64,000 nt of DNA. It comes from Hydractinia symbiolongicarpus (taxonomy: Eukaryota > Cnidaria > Hydrozoa > Anthoathecata > Hydractiniidae). Within the stretch, counting starts at the first letter, position 1. Each line of letters begins with the position of its first letter. The position numbers and the translations under genes are program-made. Positions 1 to 12,300 of this stretch are shown here, in pieces. The notes beneath the pieces were generated by a model, which saw nothing but the letters and a program-made list of their open reading frames with translations, was not told the DNA's origin and searched no databases. The stretch lies in NCBI RefSeq assembly GCF_029227915.1, contig NC_079875.1, positions 21,385,001-21,449,000 of the forward strand, written 5' to 3'.

Positions 1-1357
1 CATTGGAATATTCCTTCCATAGTCAATGCACTACAACGTTCCAAGTGGTTTTCCTTAGCGCCGATGCCTTAGAACACTCTTAAGTGCGTGCACAGTGCTA
101 TAAAGGCTGTAATATGGCCTTTTGCAGTCTAATAAAAGCCTCGCACGTAATCACGTGGTTCTATCTGCCTGCGCAGGTTAGCATTAGACTAGTCGTTCCA
201 GTCTCAATGCGCTACAACGTCTAAGGTCGCTTTCATTAGCGCCGTCGCCTTAGAACACCCTTAACTACGTACACAGTCCTATAAGGGCTGTAATATGACC
301 TTTTGCAGTCTAATAAAGGCCTCACACGTAAATCACGTGGTTCCATCTGCCTGTGCAGGTTACCATTGGACTAGTCGTTCCAGTCTCAATGCGCTACAAC
401 ATCCCAAGTCGTTTTCATTAGTGCCATCGCCTTAGAACACTCTTAACTACGTGTAGAGTCCTATAAAGACCGTAGTATGGCCTTTTGCAGTCTAATAAAG
501 GCCGCACACTTAAATAACGAGGTTCCATCTGCCTGCGCAGCTTACCATCGGACTATTCCTTCCAGTCACAATGCCCTACAACGTTCCAAGTGGATCTATT
601 CAGCGCCGTGGCTTTAGAGCTCTCTTAATTACGTGCACAGCCCTATAACGACCGTAATATGGCGTTTTGCAGGGTAATAAAGGCCTCACACGTAAATCAC
701 GTTGTTCCATCTGCCTGTGCAGGTTACCATTGGACTATTTGTTCCAGTCTCAATGCGCTACCACGTCCCAAGTCGTTTTCATTAGCGCCGTCGCCTTAGA
801 ACTCTCTTCACTACGTGCACAGTCCTATAAAGGCTGTAATATGACCTTTTGCAGTCTAATAAAGACCTCACACGTAAATCACGAGGTTCCATCTGCCTGC
901 GCAGGTTACCAATTGACTATTCCTTCCAGTCTCAATGCACAACAACGTTCCAAGTGGTTCTCCTTAGCGCCGTGGCCTTAAAACACTCTTAACTACGTGT
1001 AGAGTCCTATAAAGACCGTAGTATGGCCTTTTGCAGTCTAATAAAGGCCGCACACTTAAATCACGCGGTTTGAGTTGCCTGCGCCGGTTACCATTGGACT
1101 AGTCGTTCAAGTCTCAATGTGGTACAACGTCCCAAGTCGTTTTCCCTAGCGCCGTCGCTTTTCAACACTCTTAACTACGTGCATCGTCCTATAAAGGCTG
1201 TAATATGGCCTTTTGCAGTCTAATAAAGGCCTCACACGTAAATCACGTGGTTTCACCTGCCTGCGCAGCTTACCATTGGACTATTCCTTCCAGTCACAAT
1301 GCCCTACAACGTTCCAAGTGGTTCTATTTAGCGCCGTGGCTTTAGAGCTCTCTTAAT
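1..1357 (-). repeat. Inverted satellite arm (about 7.5 monomers, opposite orientation)
   Basis: All monomers here read as the reverse complement of the rest of the window. Bases 1 to about 957 pair with about 8,353-9,309 (coordinates sum to 9,310 throughout, so no net indel) with six mismatches counted by eye. Bases about 957-1,361 pair with 7,403 to about 7,805 (sum 8,764) with one mismatch. The two sums differ by 546, exactly three monomers. Private variants are shared, including a 1 bp deletion near 151/9,158 and the variant CGTTATTT near 517/8,793, so this is a true inverted duplicate rather than generic satellite similarity. The arm continues off the left edge of the window. Confidence 0.95.
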
Positions 1358-1361
1358 TACG
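1358..1361. other. Orientation-switch junction with TACG microhomology
   Basis: Left of the junction the sequence is the minus-orientation monomer, ending in TCTTAATTACG, where TGCACAG would normally follow. Right of it the plus orientation starts mid-monomer with TACGGTCTTTATAGG, normally preceded by GCCATAC. The four bases TACG belong to both sides, so the join lies within 1,358-1,361. Only a monomer boundary shift and a flip are seen, with no inserted foreign DNA. Microhomology at a fold-back join is usual for template switching or end joining; the mechanism is inferred. Confidence 0.93.
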
Positions 1362-1699
1362 GTCTTTATAGGACTCTACACGTAGTTAAGAGTGTTTTAA
1401 GGCCACGGCGCTAAGGAGAACTACTTGGAACGTTGTAGTGCAATGACACTGGAAGGAATAGTCCAATGGTAAGCTGCGGAGGCAGGTGAAACCAGGTGAT
1501 TTACGTGTGAGGCCTTTATTAGACTGCAAAAGGCCATATTACAGCCTTTATAGGACGATGCACGTAGTTAAGAGTGTTGAAAAGCGACGGCGCTAAGGAA
1601 AACGACTTGGGACGTTGTACCACATTGAGACTTGAAGGACTAGTCCAATGGTAACCTGCGCAGGCAGATGGAACCTCGTGATTTACGTCTGCGGCCTTT
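1361..1699 (+). repeat. Direct-repeat segment, first copy right of the junction
   Basis: From the junction, about 330 bp match 2,652 to about 2,990 essentially base for base, sharing the marker GCTGCGGAGGCAGG and ACCAGGTG. Related but less exact copies start near 7,746 and 11,037. The offset of 1,291 bp is seven monomers plus 17 bp, the excess coming from a fused monomer near 2,584. After about 1,687 the sequence switches to another subtype series. Confidence 0.85.
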
Positions 1700-2275
1700 A
1701 TTGGACTGCAAAAGGCCATATTACAGCCTTTATAGGACTGTGCACGCAGTTAATAGTGTTCTAAGGCGACGGCGCTAATGAAAGCGACTTTGGACGATGA
1801 AGCGCATTGAGACTGGAACGACTAGTCCAATGGTAACTTGTCCAGGCAGATGGAACCACGTGATTTACGCGTTAGGCCTTTATTAGACTGCAAAAAGCCA
1901 TATTACAGCCTTTATAGCACTGTGCACGTAGTTAAGAGTGTTGTAAGACAACGGCGCTAATGAGAACGACTTGGGACGTTGTAGCGCATTGAGACTGGAA
2001 GGAATAGTCCAGTGGTAACCTGCGCAGGAAGATGGAGCGGCGTGATTTAATTGTGCGTCCTTTATTAGACTGCAAACAAGATATTACGGTCTTTATGGCA
2101 CTGTGCACGTAGTTAAGAGTGTTCTAAGGCAACGGCGCTAATGAAGACGACTTGGGACGTTGTAGCGCATTGAGACTGGAACGACTAGTCCAATGGTAAC
2201 CTGCGCAGTCAGGTGAAACCACGTGATTTACGTGTGAGTTTATATTAGTCTTTAAAAGGCCATATTACAGCCTTT
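1687..2275 (+). repeat. Copy of the 9,346-9,934 segment
   Basis: This segment is collinear with 9,346-9,934 at a constant offset of 7,659 bp (checked at both ends). Shared markers include GTAAGACAACGG, CAGTGGTAACC and GTGAGTTTATATTAGTC. One local difference is GCAAACAAGATATT here against GCAAACGCCATATT there. It is notable that the inverted arm ends at the equivalent of 9,309, so both arms of the inversion map to the same 7.4-9.9 kb source region. Confidence 0.85.
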
Positions 2276-2409
2276 ATAGCACTGTGCACGTAGTTAAGAG
2301 TGTTCTAAGGCAACGGGGCTAATGAAGACGACTTGGGACGTTGTAGCGCATTGAGACTGGAACGACTAGTCCAATGGTAACCTGCGCAGTCAGGTGAAAC
2401 CACGTGATT

Positions 2410-4505
2410 TACGTGTGAGGCTTTTATTGGACTGCAAAAGGCCATATTACGGCCTTTATAGGACTGTGCACGTAGTTAATAGTGTTCTAAGGCGACGGCG
2501 CTAATGAAAGCGACTTTGGACAATGTAGTGCATTGAGACTGGAACGACTAGTCCAATGGTAACCTGCGAGGCTAGATGGAACCGGCGCAGGCAACTCAAA
2601 CCGCGTGATTTAAGTGTGCGGCCTTTATTAAACTGCAAAAGGCCATACTACGGTCTTTATAGGACTCTACACGTAGTTAAGAGTGTTTTAAGGCCACGGC
2701 GCTAAGGAGAACTACTTGGAACGTTGTAGTGCAATGACACTGGAAGGAATAGTCCAATGGTAAGCTGCGGAGGCAGGTGAAACCAGGTGATTTACGTGTG
2801 AGGCCTTTATTAGACTGCAAAAGGCCATATTACAGCCTTTATAGGACGATGCACGTAGTTAAGAGTGTTGAAAAGCGACGGCGCTAAGGAAAACGACTTG
2901 GGACGTTGTACCACATTGAGACTTGAAGGACTAGTCCAATGGTAACCTGCGCAGGCAGATGGAACCTCGTGATTTACGTGTGAGGTCTTTATTTGACTGC
3001 AAAAGGCCATATTAAAGCCTTTATATGACTGTGCATGCAATTAATGGTGTTCTAAGGCGACGGCGCTAATGAAAGCGACTTTCGACGATGAAGTGCATTG
3101 AGACTGGAACGACTAGTCCAATGGTAAGCTGCGCAGGCAGATGAAACCACGTGATTTACATGTGAGGCTTTTATTAGACTGGAAAAGGGCATATTATAGC
3201 CTTTGTAGGACGATGCACGTAGTTATGAATGTTCTAAAGCGACGGCGCTAATGAAAACAACTTGGGACGTTGTAGCGCATTGAGACTGGAAGGAACAGTC
3301 CAATGGTAACCTGCGCAGACAGGTGAAACCACGTGATTTACGTGTGAGGTCTTTATTAGACTGCAAAAGGCCATAATACGGTCGTTATAGGGCTGTGCAC
3401 GTAATTAAGAGAGTTCTGAGGCCACGGCGCTAAGGAGAACCACTTGGAACGTTGTTGTGCATTGAGACTGGAAGGAATAGTCAATTGGTAACCTGCGCAG
3501 GCAGATGGAACCTCGTGATTTACGTGTGAGGTCTTTATTAGACTGCAAAAGGTCATATTACAGCCTTTATAGGACTGTGCACGTAGTGAAGAGAGTTCTG
3601 AGGCGACGGCGCTAATGAAAACGACTTGGGACGTTGTAGCGCATTGAGATTGGAACGAATAGTCCAATGTTAACCTGCACAGGCATATGGAACAACGTGA
3701 TTTACGTGTGAGGCCTTTATTACCCTGCAAAACGACATATTACGGTCGTTATAGGGCTGTGCACGTAATTAGGAGAGCTCTAAAGCCACGGTGCTAAATA
3801 GAACCACTTGGAACGTTGTAGGGCATTGAGACTGGAAGGAATAGTCCAATGGTAAGCTGCGCAGGCAGGTGAAACCACGTGATTTACGTGTGAGGCCTTT
3901 ATTAGACTGCAAAAGGCCATATTACAGCCTTTATAGGATGATGCACGTAGTTAAGAGTGTTGAAAAGCGACGGCGCTAGGGAAAACGACTTGGGACGTTG
4001 TACCACATTGAGACTTGAAGGACTAGTCCAATGGTAACCTGCGCAGGCAGATGGAACCTCGTGATTTAAGTGTGCGGCCTTTATTAGACTGCAAAAGGCC
4101 ATACTACGGTCTTTATAGCACTGTGCACGCACTTAAGAGTGTTCTAAGGCAACGGCGCTAAGGAAAACCACTTGGAACGTTGTAGTGCATTGACTATGGA
4201 AGGAATATTCCAATGGTAACCGGCGCAGGCATCTGAAACCACTTGAGTTACGTCTGCGGCCTTTATTGGACTGCAAAAGGCCATATTACAGCCTTTATAG
4301 GACTGTGCACGCAGTTAATAGTGTTCTAAGGCGACGGCGCTAATAAAAGCGACTTTGGACGATGAAGCGCATTGAGACTGGAACGACTAGTCCAATGTTA
4401 ACTTGTCCAGGCAGATGGAACCACGTGATTTACGCGTTAGGCCTTTATTAGACTGCAAAAATCCATATTACAGCCTTTATAAGACTGTGCACGTAGTTAA
4501 GAGTG
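2410..4505 (+). repeat. Segment duplicated at about 10.80-13.07 kb
   Basis: The first part (2,410 to about 3,000) lies 8,385 bp from its copy at 10,795; from 3,031 on the offset is 8,567 bp, so the distal copy holds one extra monomer. Shared markers are a fused monomer (GATGGAACCGGCGCAGG near 2,576 and 10,961), GTGCATGC at 3,031/11,598, and CTAGGGAAAACG near 3,977/12,544. Similarity ends near 4,505/13,072. A third, shorter copy of the inner part lies at 6,670 to about 7,664 (offset 3,639). Confidence 0.85.
2576..2600 (+). repeat. Fused monomer with about 19 bp tandem insertion
   Basis: Two subtypes are joined here: the text ...GCTAGATGGAACC is followed directly by GGCGCAGGCAACTC, which normally follows GGTAACC. 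The crossover falls in the shared AACC and leaves about 19 extra bases. The identical fusion at about 10,961-10,985 shows that it arose once and was then copied. Confidence 0.75.
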
Positions 4506-6669
4506 TTGTAAGGCAACGGCGCTAATGAGAACGACTTGGGACGTTGTAGCGCATTGAGACTGGAACGACAAGTCCAATGGTAATCGGCGCAGGCAGCTGA
4601 AACCGCGTGATTTACGTGTTAGGCCTTTATTAGACTGCAAAAGGCCACATTACGGTCTTTATAGCACTGTGCACGTAGTTAAGAGTGTTCTAAGGCCATG
4701 GTGCTAAGGAAAACCACTTTGAAAGTTGTAGTGCATTGAACCTGGAAGGAATAGTCCAATGGTAACCTGCGCAGGGAGATGGAGCGGCGTGATTTAATTG
4801 TGCGACCTTTATTAGACTGCAAAAGGCCATATTACGGTCTTTATAGCACTGTGCACGTAGTTAAGAGTGTTCTAAGGCCACAGCACTAAGGAAAACGACT
4901 TGGGACGTTGTAGCGCATTGAGACTGGAACGAATAGTCCAATGGTAAGCTGCGCAGGCAGATGAAACCACTTGATTTACATGTGAGGCTTTTATTAGACT
5001 GGAAAAGGGCATATTATAGCCTTTGTAGGACGATGCACGTAGTTAAGAGTGTACTAAAGCAACGGCGCTAATGAAAACAACTTGGGACGTTGTAGCGCAT
5101 TGAGATTGGAAGGAATAGTCCAATGGTAACCTGCGCAGACAGGTGAAACCACGTGATTTACGTGTGAGTTCTTTATTAGACTGCAAAAGGCCATAATACG
5201 GTCGTTATAGGACTGTGCACGTAATTAAGAGAGTTCTGAGGCCACGGCGCTAAGGAGAACCACTTGGAACGTTGTTGTGCATTGAGACTGGAAGGAATAG
5301 TCCAATGGTAAGCTGGTCAGGCAGAGGGAACCACGTGATTTACGTGTGAGGCCTTTATTACACTGCAAAGGCCATATTACAGCCTTTATAGGAAGATGCA
5401 CGTAGTTAAGAGTGTTGTAAAGCGACGGCGCTAATGAAAACGACTTGGGATGTTGTAGCGCATTGAGACTGGAACGACTAGTCCAATGGTAACGTGCGCA
5501 GGCAGATGGAACCTCGTGATTTACGTGTGAGGTCTTTATTTGACTTCAAAGGGCCATATTACAGCCTTTATAGGACTGTGCACGCAGTTAAGAGAGTTCT
5601 AAAGCCACGGCGCTATGGAAAACAACTTGGGACGTTGTAGCACACTGAGACTGGAAAGACTAGTCCAATGGTAACCGGCCGAGGCAACTCAAACCGCGTG
5701 ATTTAAGTGTGCGGCCTTTATTAGACTGCAAAAGGTCATATTACAGCCTTTATAGGACTGTGCACGTAGTTAAGAGAGTTCTAAGGCGACGGCGCTAATG
5801 AAAACGACTTGGGACGTTGTAGCGCATTGAGACTGGAACGAATAGTCCAATGGTAACCTGCGCAGGCAGATGGAACCTCGTGATTTACGTGTGAGGTCTT
5901 TATTTGACTTCAAAAGGCCATATTGCAGCCTTTATATGACTGTGCACGTAGTTAAGAGTGTTCTAAGGCGACGGCACTAATGAAAATGACTTGGGATGTT
6001 GTAGCGCATTGAGACTGGAACGACTAGTCCAATGGTAACCTGCACAGGCAGATGGAACCACGTGATTTACGTGTGAGGCCTTTATTAGACTGCAAAAGGT
6101 CATATTACAGCCCTTATAGGACTGTGCACGTAGTTAAGAGTGTTCTAAGGCGACGGCGCTAATGAAAGCGACCTTAGACGTTGTAGCGCATTGAGACTGG
6201 AACGACTAGTCCAATGGTAACCTGCGCAGGCAGATAGAACCACGTGATTTACGTGCGAGGCTTTTATTACCCTGCAAAACGCCATATTACGGTCGTTATA
6301 GGGCTGTGCACGTAATTAAGAGAGCTCTAAAGCCACGGCGCTAAATAGAACCACTTGGAACGTTGTAGGGCATTGAGACTGGAAGGAATAGTCCAATGGT
6401 AAGCTGCCCAGGCAGAGGGAACCACGTGATTTACGTGTGAGGCCTTTATTACACTGCAAAAGGCCATATTATAGCCTTTATAGGAAGATGCACGTAGTTA
6501 AGAGTGTTGTAAAGCGACGGCGCTAAGGAAAACGACTTGGGATGTTGTAGCGCATTAAGACTGGAACGACTAGTCCAATGATAACCTGCGCAGGCAGATG
6601 GAACCTCGTGATTTACGTGTGAGGCTTTTATTAGACTGCAAAAAGCCATATTACAGCCTTTAAACGACT

Positions 6670-7664
6670 GTGCATGCAGTTAATGGTGTTCTAAGGCGAC
6701 GGCGCTAATGAAAGCGACTTTCGACGATGAAACGCATTGAGACTGGAACGACTAGTCCAATGGTAAGCTGCGCAGGCAGATGAAACCACGTGATTTACAT
6801 GTGAGGCTTTTATTAGACTGGAAAAGGGCATATTATAGCCTTTGTAGGACGATGCACGTAGTTAAGAGTGTTCTAAAGCGACGGCGCTAATGAAAACAAC
6901 TTGGGACGTTGTAGCGCATTGAGACTGGAAGGAATAGTCCAATGGTAACCTGCGCAGACAGGTGAAACCACGTGATTTACGTGTGAGGTCTTTATTAGAC
7001 TGCAAAAGGCCATAATACGGTCGTTATAGGGCTGTGCACGTAATTAAGAGAGTTCTGAGGCCACGGCGCTAAGGAGAACCACTTGGAACGTTGTTGTGCA
7101 TTGAGACTGGAAGGAATAGTCAATTGGTAACCTGCGCAGGCAGATGGAACCTCGTGATTTACGTGTGAGGTCTTTATTAGACTGCAAAAGGTCATATTAC
7201 AGCCTTTATAGGACTGTGCACGTAGTGAAGAGAGTTCTAAGGCGACGGCGCTAATGAAAACGACTTGGGACGTTGTAGCGCATAGAGACTGGAACGAATA
7301 GTCCAATGGTAACCTGCACAGGCAGATGGAACAACGTGATTTACGTGTGAGGCCTTTATTACCCTGCAAAACGCCATATTACGGTCGTTATAGGGCTGTG
7401 CACGTAATTAAGAGAGCTCTAAAGCCACGGCGCTAAATAGAACCACTTGGAACGTTGTAGGGCATTGAGACTGGAAGGAATAGTCCAATGGTAAGCTGCG
7501 CAGGCAGGTGAAACCACGTGATTTACGTGTGAGGCCTTTATTAGACTGCAAAAGGCCATATTACAGCCTTTATAGGACGATGCACGTAGTTAAGAGTGTT
7601 GAAAAGCGACGGCGCTAGGGAAAACGACTTGGGACGTTGTACCACATTGAGACTTGAACGACTA
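6670..7664 (+). repeat. Middle copy of the three-copy ~1 kb segment
   Basis: Starts at the marker GTGCATGCAGTTAATGG and matches 3,031 onward (offset 3,639) and 11,598 onward (offset 4,928). It ends where CTTGAACGACTAG replaces CTTGAAGGACTAG; at that point it runs into the region that is copied in inverted form at the left edge of the window. Confidence 0.8.
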
Positions 7665-9309
7665 GTCCAATGGTAACCGGCGCAGGCAACTCAAACCGCG
7701 TGATTTAAGTGTGCGGCCTTTATTAGACTGCAAAAGGCCATACTACGGTCTTTATAGGACTCTACACGTAGTTAAGAGTGTTTTAAGGCCACGGCGCTAA
7801 GGAGAACTACTTGGAACGTTGTAGTGCAATGACACTGGAAGGAATAGTCCAATGGTAAGCTGCGCAGGCAGGTGAAACCAGGTGATTTACGTGTGAGGCC
7901 TTTATTAGACTGCAAAAGGTCATATTACAGCATTTATAGGACGATGCACGTAGTTAAGAGTGTTGAAAAGCGACGGCGCTAAGGAAAACGACTTGGGACG
8001 TTGTACCACATTGAGACTTGAAGGACTAGTCCAATGGTAACCTGCGCAGGCAGATGGAACCTCGTGATTTACGTGTGAGGTCTTTATTTGACTGCAAAAG
8101 GCCATATTAAAGCCTTTATATGACTGTGCACGTAGTTAAGAGTGTTCTAAGGCGACGGCACTAATGAAAATGACTTGGGATGTTGTAGCGCATTGAGACT
8201 GGAAGGAATAGTCAAATGGTAACCAGCGCAGACAGGTGAAACCACGTCATTTACGTGTGAGGTCTTTATTAGACTGCAAAAGGCCATCATACGGTCGTTA
8301 TAGGGCTGTGCACGTAATTAAGAGAGTTCTGAGGCCACGCCGCTAAGGAGAACCACTTGGAACGTTGTTGTGCATTGAGACTGGAAGGAATAGTCAATTG
8401 GTAACCTGCGCAGGCAGATGGAACCTCGTGATTTACGTGTGAGGTCTTTATTAGACTGCAAAAGGTCATATTACAGCCTTTATAGGACTGTGCACGTAGT
8501 GAAGAGAGTTCTAAGGCGACGGCGCTAATGAAAACGACTTGGGACGTTGTAGCGCATTGAGACTGGAACAAATAGTCCAATGGTAACCTGCACAGGCAGA
8601 TGGAACAACGTGATTTACGTGTGAGGCCTTTATTACCCTGCAAAACGTCATATTACGGTCGTTATAGGGCTGTGCACGTAATTAAGAGAGCTCTAAAGCC
8701 ACGGCGCTGAATAGAACCACTTGGAACGTTGTAGGGCATTGTGACTGGAAGGAATAGTCCGATGGTAAGCTGCGCAGGCAGATGGAACCTCGTTATTTAA
8801 GTGTGCGGCCTTTATTAGACTGCAAAAGGCCATACTACGGTCTTTATAGGACTCTACACGTAGTTAAGAGTGTTCTAAGGCGATGGCACTAATAAAAACG
8901 ACTTGGGATGTTGTAGCGCATTGAGACTGGAACGACTAGTCCAATGGTAACCTGCACAGGCAGATGGAACCACGTGATTTACGTGTGAGGCCTTTATTAG
9001 ACTGCAAAAGGTCATATTACAGCCCTTATAGGACTGTGTACGTAGTTAAGGGTGTTCTAAGGCGACGGCGCTAATGAAAGCGACCTTAGACGTTGTAGCG
9101 CATTGAGACTGGAACGACTAGTCCAATGCTAACCTGCGCAGGCAGATAGAACCACGTGATTACGTGCGAGGCTTTTATTAGACTGCAAAAGGCCATATTA
9201 CAGCCTTTATAGCACTGTGCACGCACTTAAGAGTGTTCTAAGGCAACGGCGCTAAGGAAAACCACTTGGAACGTTGTAGTGCATTGACTATGGAAGGAAT
9301 ATTCCAATG
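7403..9309 (+). repeat. Direct-orientation source or sister of the inverted left arm
   Basis: This is the plus-orientation counterpart of bases 1-1,361. It contains three monomers (546 bp, within about 7,800-8,350) that the inverted arm lacks; the flanks of that block share CGGCGCTAAGGAGAAC-like sequence, suiting unequal crossover in register. Either the direct copy gained the three monomers or the inverted copy lost them. Confidence 0.9.
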
Positions 9310-12300
9310 GTAACCGGCGCAGGCATCTGAAACCACTTGAGTTACGTCTGCGGCCTTTATTGGACTGCAAAAGGCCATATTACAGCCTTTATAGGACTGT
9401 GCACGCAGTTAATAGTGTTCTAAGGCGACGGCGCTAATGAAAGCGACTTTGGACGATGAAGCGCATTGAGACTGGAACGACTAGTCCAATGGTAACTTGT
9501 CCAGGCAGATGGAACCACGTGATTTACGCGTTAGGCCTTTATTAGACTGCAAAAAGCCATATTACAGCCTTTATAAGACTGTGCACGTAGTTAAGAGTGT
9601 TGTAAGACAACGGCGCTAATGAGAACGACTTGGGACGTTGTAGCGCATTGAGACTGGAAGGAATAGTCCAGTGGTAACCTGCGCAGGAAGATGGAGCGGC
9701 GTGATTTAATTGTGCGTCCTTTATTAGACTGCAAACGCCATATTACGGTCTTTATGGCACTGTGCACGTAGTTAAGAGTGTTCTAAGGCAACGGCGCTAA
9801 TGAAGACGACTTGGGACGTTGTAGCGCATTGAGACTGGAACGACTAGTCCAATGGTAACCTGCGCAGTCAGGTGAAACCACGTGATTTACGTGTGAGTTT
9901 ATATTAGTCTTTAAAAGGCCATATTACAGCCTTTATAGGACTGTGCACGTAGTTAATAGTGTTCTAAGGCGACGGCGCTAATGAAAGCGACTTTGGACGA
10001 TGTAGTGCATTGAGACTGGAACGACTAGTCCAATGGTAACTTGCGAGGCTAGATGGAACCATATGATTTACGTGCGAGGCATTTATTAGACTGCAAAAGG
10101 CCGTATTACAGCCTTTATAGGACTGTGCACGTAGTTAATAGTGTTCTAAGGCGACGGCGCTAATGAAAGCGACTTTGGACAATGTAGTGCATTGAGACTG
10201 GAACGACTAGTCCAATGGTAACTTGTCCAGGCAGATGAAACCACGTGATTTACGTGTGCGGCCTTTATTAGACTGCAAAAGGCCACATTACGGTCGTTAT
10301 AGCACTGTGCAGTTAGTTAAGAGTGTTCTAAGGCCATGGCGCTAAGGAAAACCACTTGGAACGTTGTAGTGCATTGACTATGGAAGGAATATTCCAATGG
10401 TAACCTGCGCAGGGAGATGGAGCGGCGTGATTTAATTGTGCGTCCTTTATTAGACTGCAAAAGGCCATATTACGGTCTTTATGGCACTGTGCACGTAGTT
10501 AAGAGTGTTCTAAGGCAACGGCGCTAATGAAGACGACTTGGGACGTTGTAGCGCATTGAGACTGGAACGACTAGTCCAATGGTAACCTGCGCAGGCAGGT
10601 GAAACCACGTGATTTACGTGTGAGTCTATATTAGTCTTTAAAAGGCCATATTACAGCCTTTATAGCACTGTGCACGTAGTTAAGAGTGTTCTAAGGCCAC
10701 GGCGCTAAGGAAAGCCACTTGGAACGTTGTAGTGCATTGACAATGAAAGGAATATTCCAATGGTAACCTCACAGGCAGATGTAACTCCGTGATTTACGTG
10801 TGAGGCCTTTATTGGACTGCAAAAGGCCATATTACGGCCTTTATAGGACTGTGCACGTAGTTAATAGTGTTCTAAGGCGACGGCGCTAATGAAAGCGACT
10901 TTGGACAATGTAGTGCATTGAGACTGGAACGACTAGTCCAATGGTAACCTGCGAGGCTAGATGGAACCGGCGCAGGCAACTCAAACCGCGTGATTTAAGT
11001 GTGCGGCCTTTATTACACTGCAAAAGGCCATACTACGGTCTTTATAGGACTCTACACGTAGTTAAGAGTGTTTTAAGGCCACGGCGCTAAGGAGAACTAC
11101 TTGGAACGTTGTAGTGCAATGACACTGGAAGGAATAGTCCAATGGTAAGCTGCGCAGGCAGGTGAAACCAGGTGATTTACGTGTGAGGCCTTTATTAGAC
11201 TGCAAAAGGCCATATTACAGCCTTTATAGGACGATGCACGTAGTTAAGAGTGTTGAAAAGCGACGGCGCTAAGGAAAACGACTTGGGACGTTGTACCACA
11301 TTGAGACTTGAAGGACTAGTCCAATGATAACCTGCGCAGGCAGATGGAACCTCGTGATTTACGTGTGAGGTCTTTATTTGACTGCAAAAGGCCATATTAA
11401 AGCCTTTATATGACTGTGCACGTAGTTAAGAGTGTTCTAAGGCGACGGCACTAATGAAAATGACTTGGGATGTTGTAGCGCATTGAGACTGGAACGACTA
11501 GTCCAATGGTAACCTGCACAGGCAGATGGAACCACGTGATTTACGTGTGAGGCCTTTATTCGACTGCAAAAGGTCATATTACAGCCTTTAAACGACTGTG
11601 CATGCAGTTAATGGTGTTCTAAGGCGACGGCGCTAATGAAAGCGACTTTCGACGATGAAGCGCATTGAGACTGGAACGACTAGTCCAATGGTAAGCTGCG
11701 CAGGCAGATGAAACCACGTGATTTACATGTGAGGCTTTTATTAGACTGGAAAAGGGCATATTATAGCCTTTGTAGGACGATGCACGTAGTTACGAGTGTT
11801 CTAAAGCGACGGCGCTAATGAAAACAACTTGGGACGTTGTAGCGCATTGAGACTGGAAGGAACAGTCCAATGGTAACCTGCGCAGACAGGTGAAACCACG
11901 TGATTTACGTGTGAGGTCTTTATTAGACTGCAAAAGGCCATAATACGGTCGTTATAGGGCTGTGCACGTAATTAAGAGAGTTCTGAGGCCACGGCGCTAA
12001 GGAGAACCACTTGGAACGTTGTTGTGCATTGAGACTGGAAGGAATAGTCAATTGGTAACCTGCGCAGGCAGATGGAACCTCGTGATTTACGTGTGAGGTC
12101 TTTATTAGACTGCAAAAGGTCATATTACAGCCTTTATAGGACTGTGCACGTAGTGAAGAGAGTTCTGAGGCGACGGCGCTAATGAAAACGACTTGGGACG
12201 TTGTAGCGCATTGAGATTGGAACGAATAGTCCAATGGTAACCTGCACAGGCATATGGAACAACGTGATTTACGTGTGAGGCCTTTATTACCCTGCAAAAC

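Noticed and set aside
1-182. Internal half-monomer duplication (2 x 91 bp) within the 182 bp unit
   Set aside because: By eye the two halves share only short words such as ACGT and GCGC; no convincing alignment was found.
667-981. A plus-strand reading frame of 104 codons, the only long one on that strand
   Set aside because: It is the same satellite reading frame, seen on the plus strand only because bases 1-1,357 are inverted.
1340-1380. Transposon insertion or target-site duplication at the orientation switch
   Set aside because: No foreign sequence, terminal inverted repeat or long terminal repeat is present; satellite abuts satellite within four bases.
6995-7369. Open reading frames of 61-124 codons, mostly on the minus strand, recurring many times with near-identical peptides
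   Set aside because: They are translations of the satellite. The monomer is 182 bp (two more than a multiple of three), so frames shift at each unit and stop soon after one or two monomers. No start context, domain or codon-level constraint is visible, and repetition of the peptide only mirrors repetition of the DNA.
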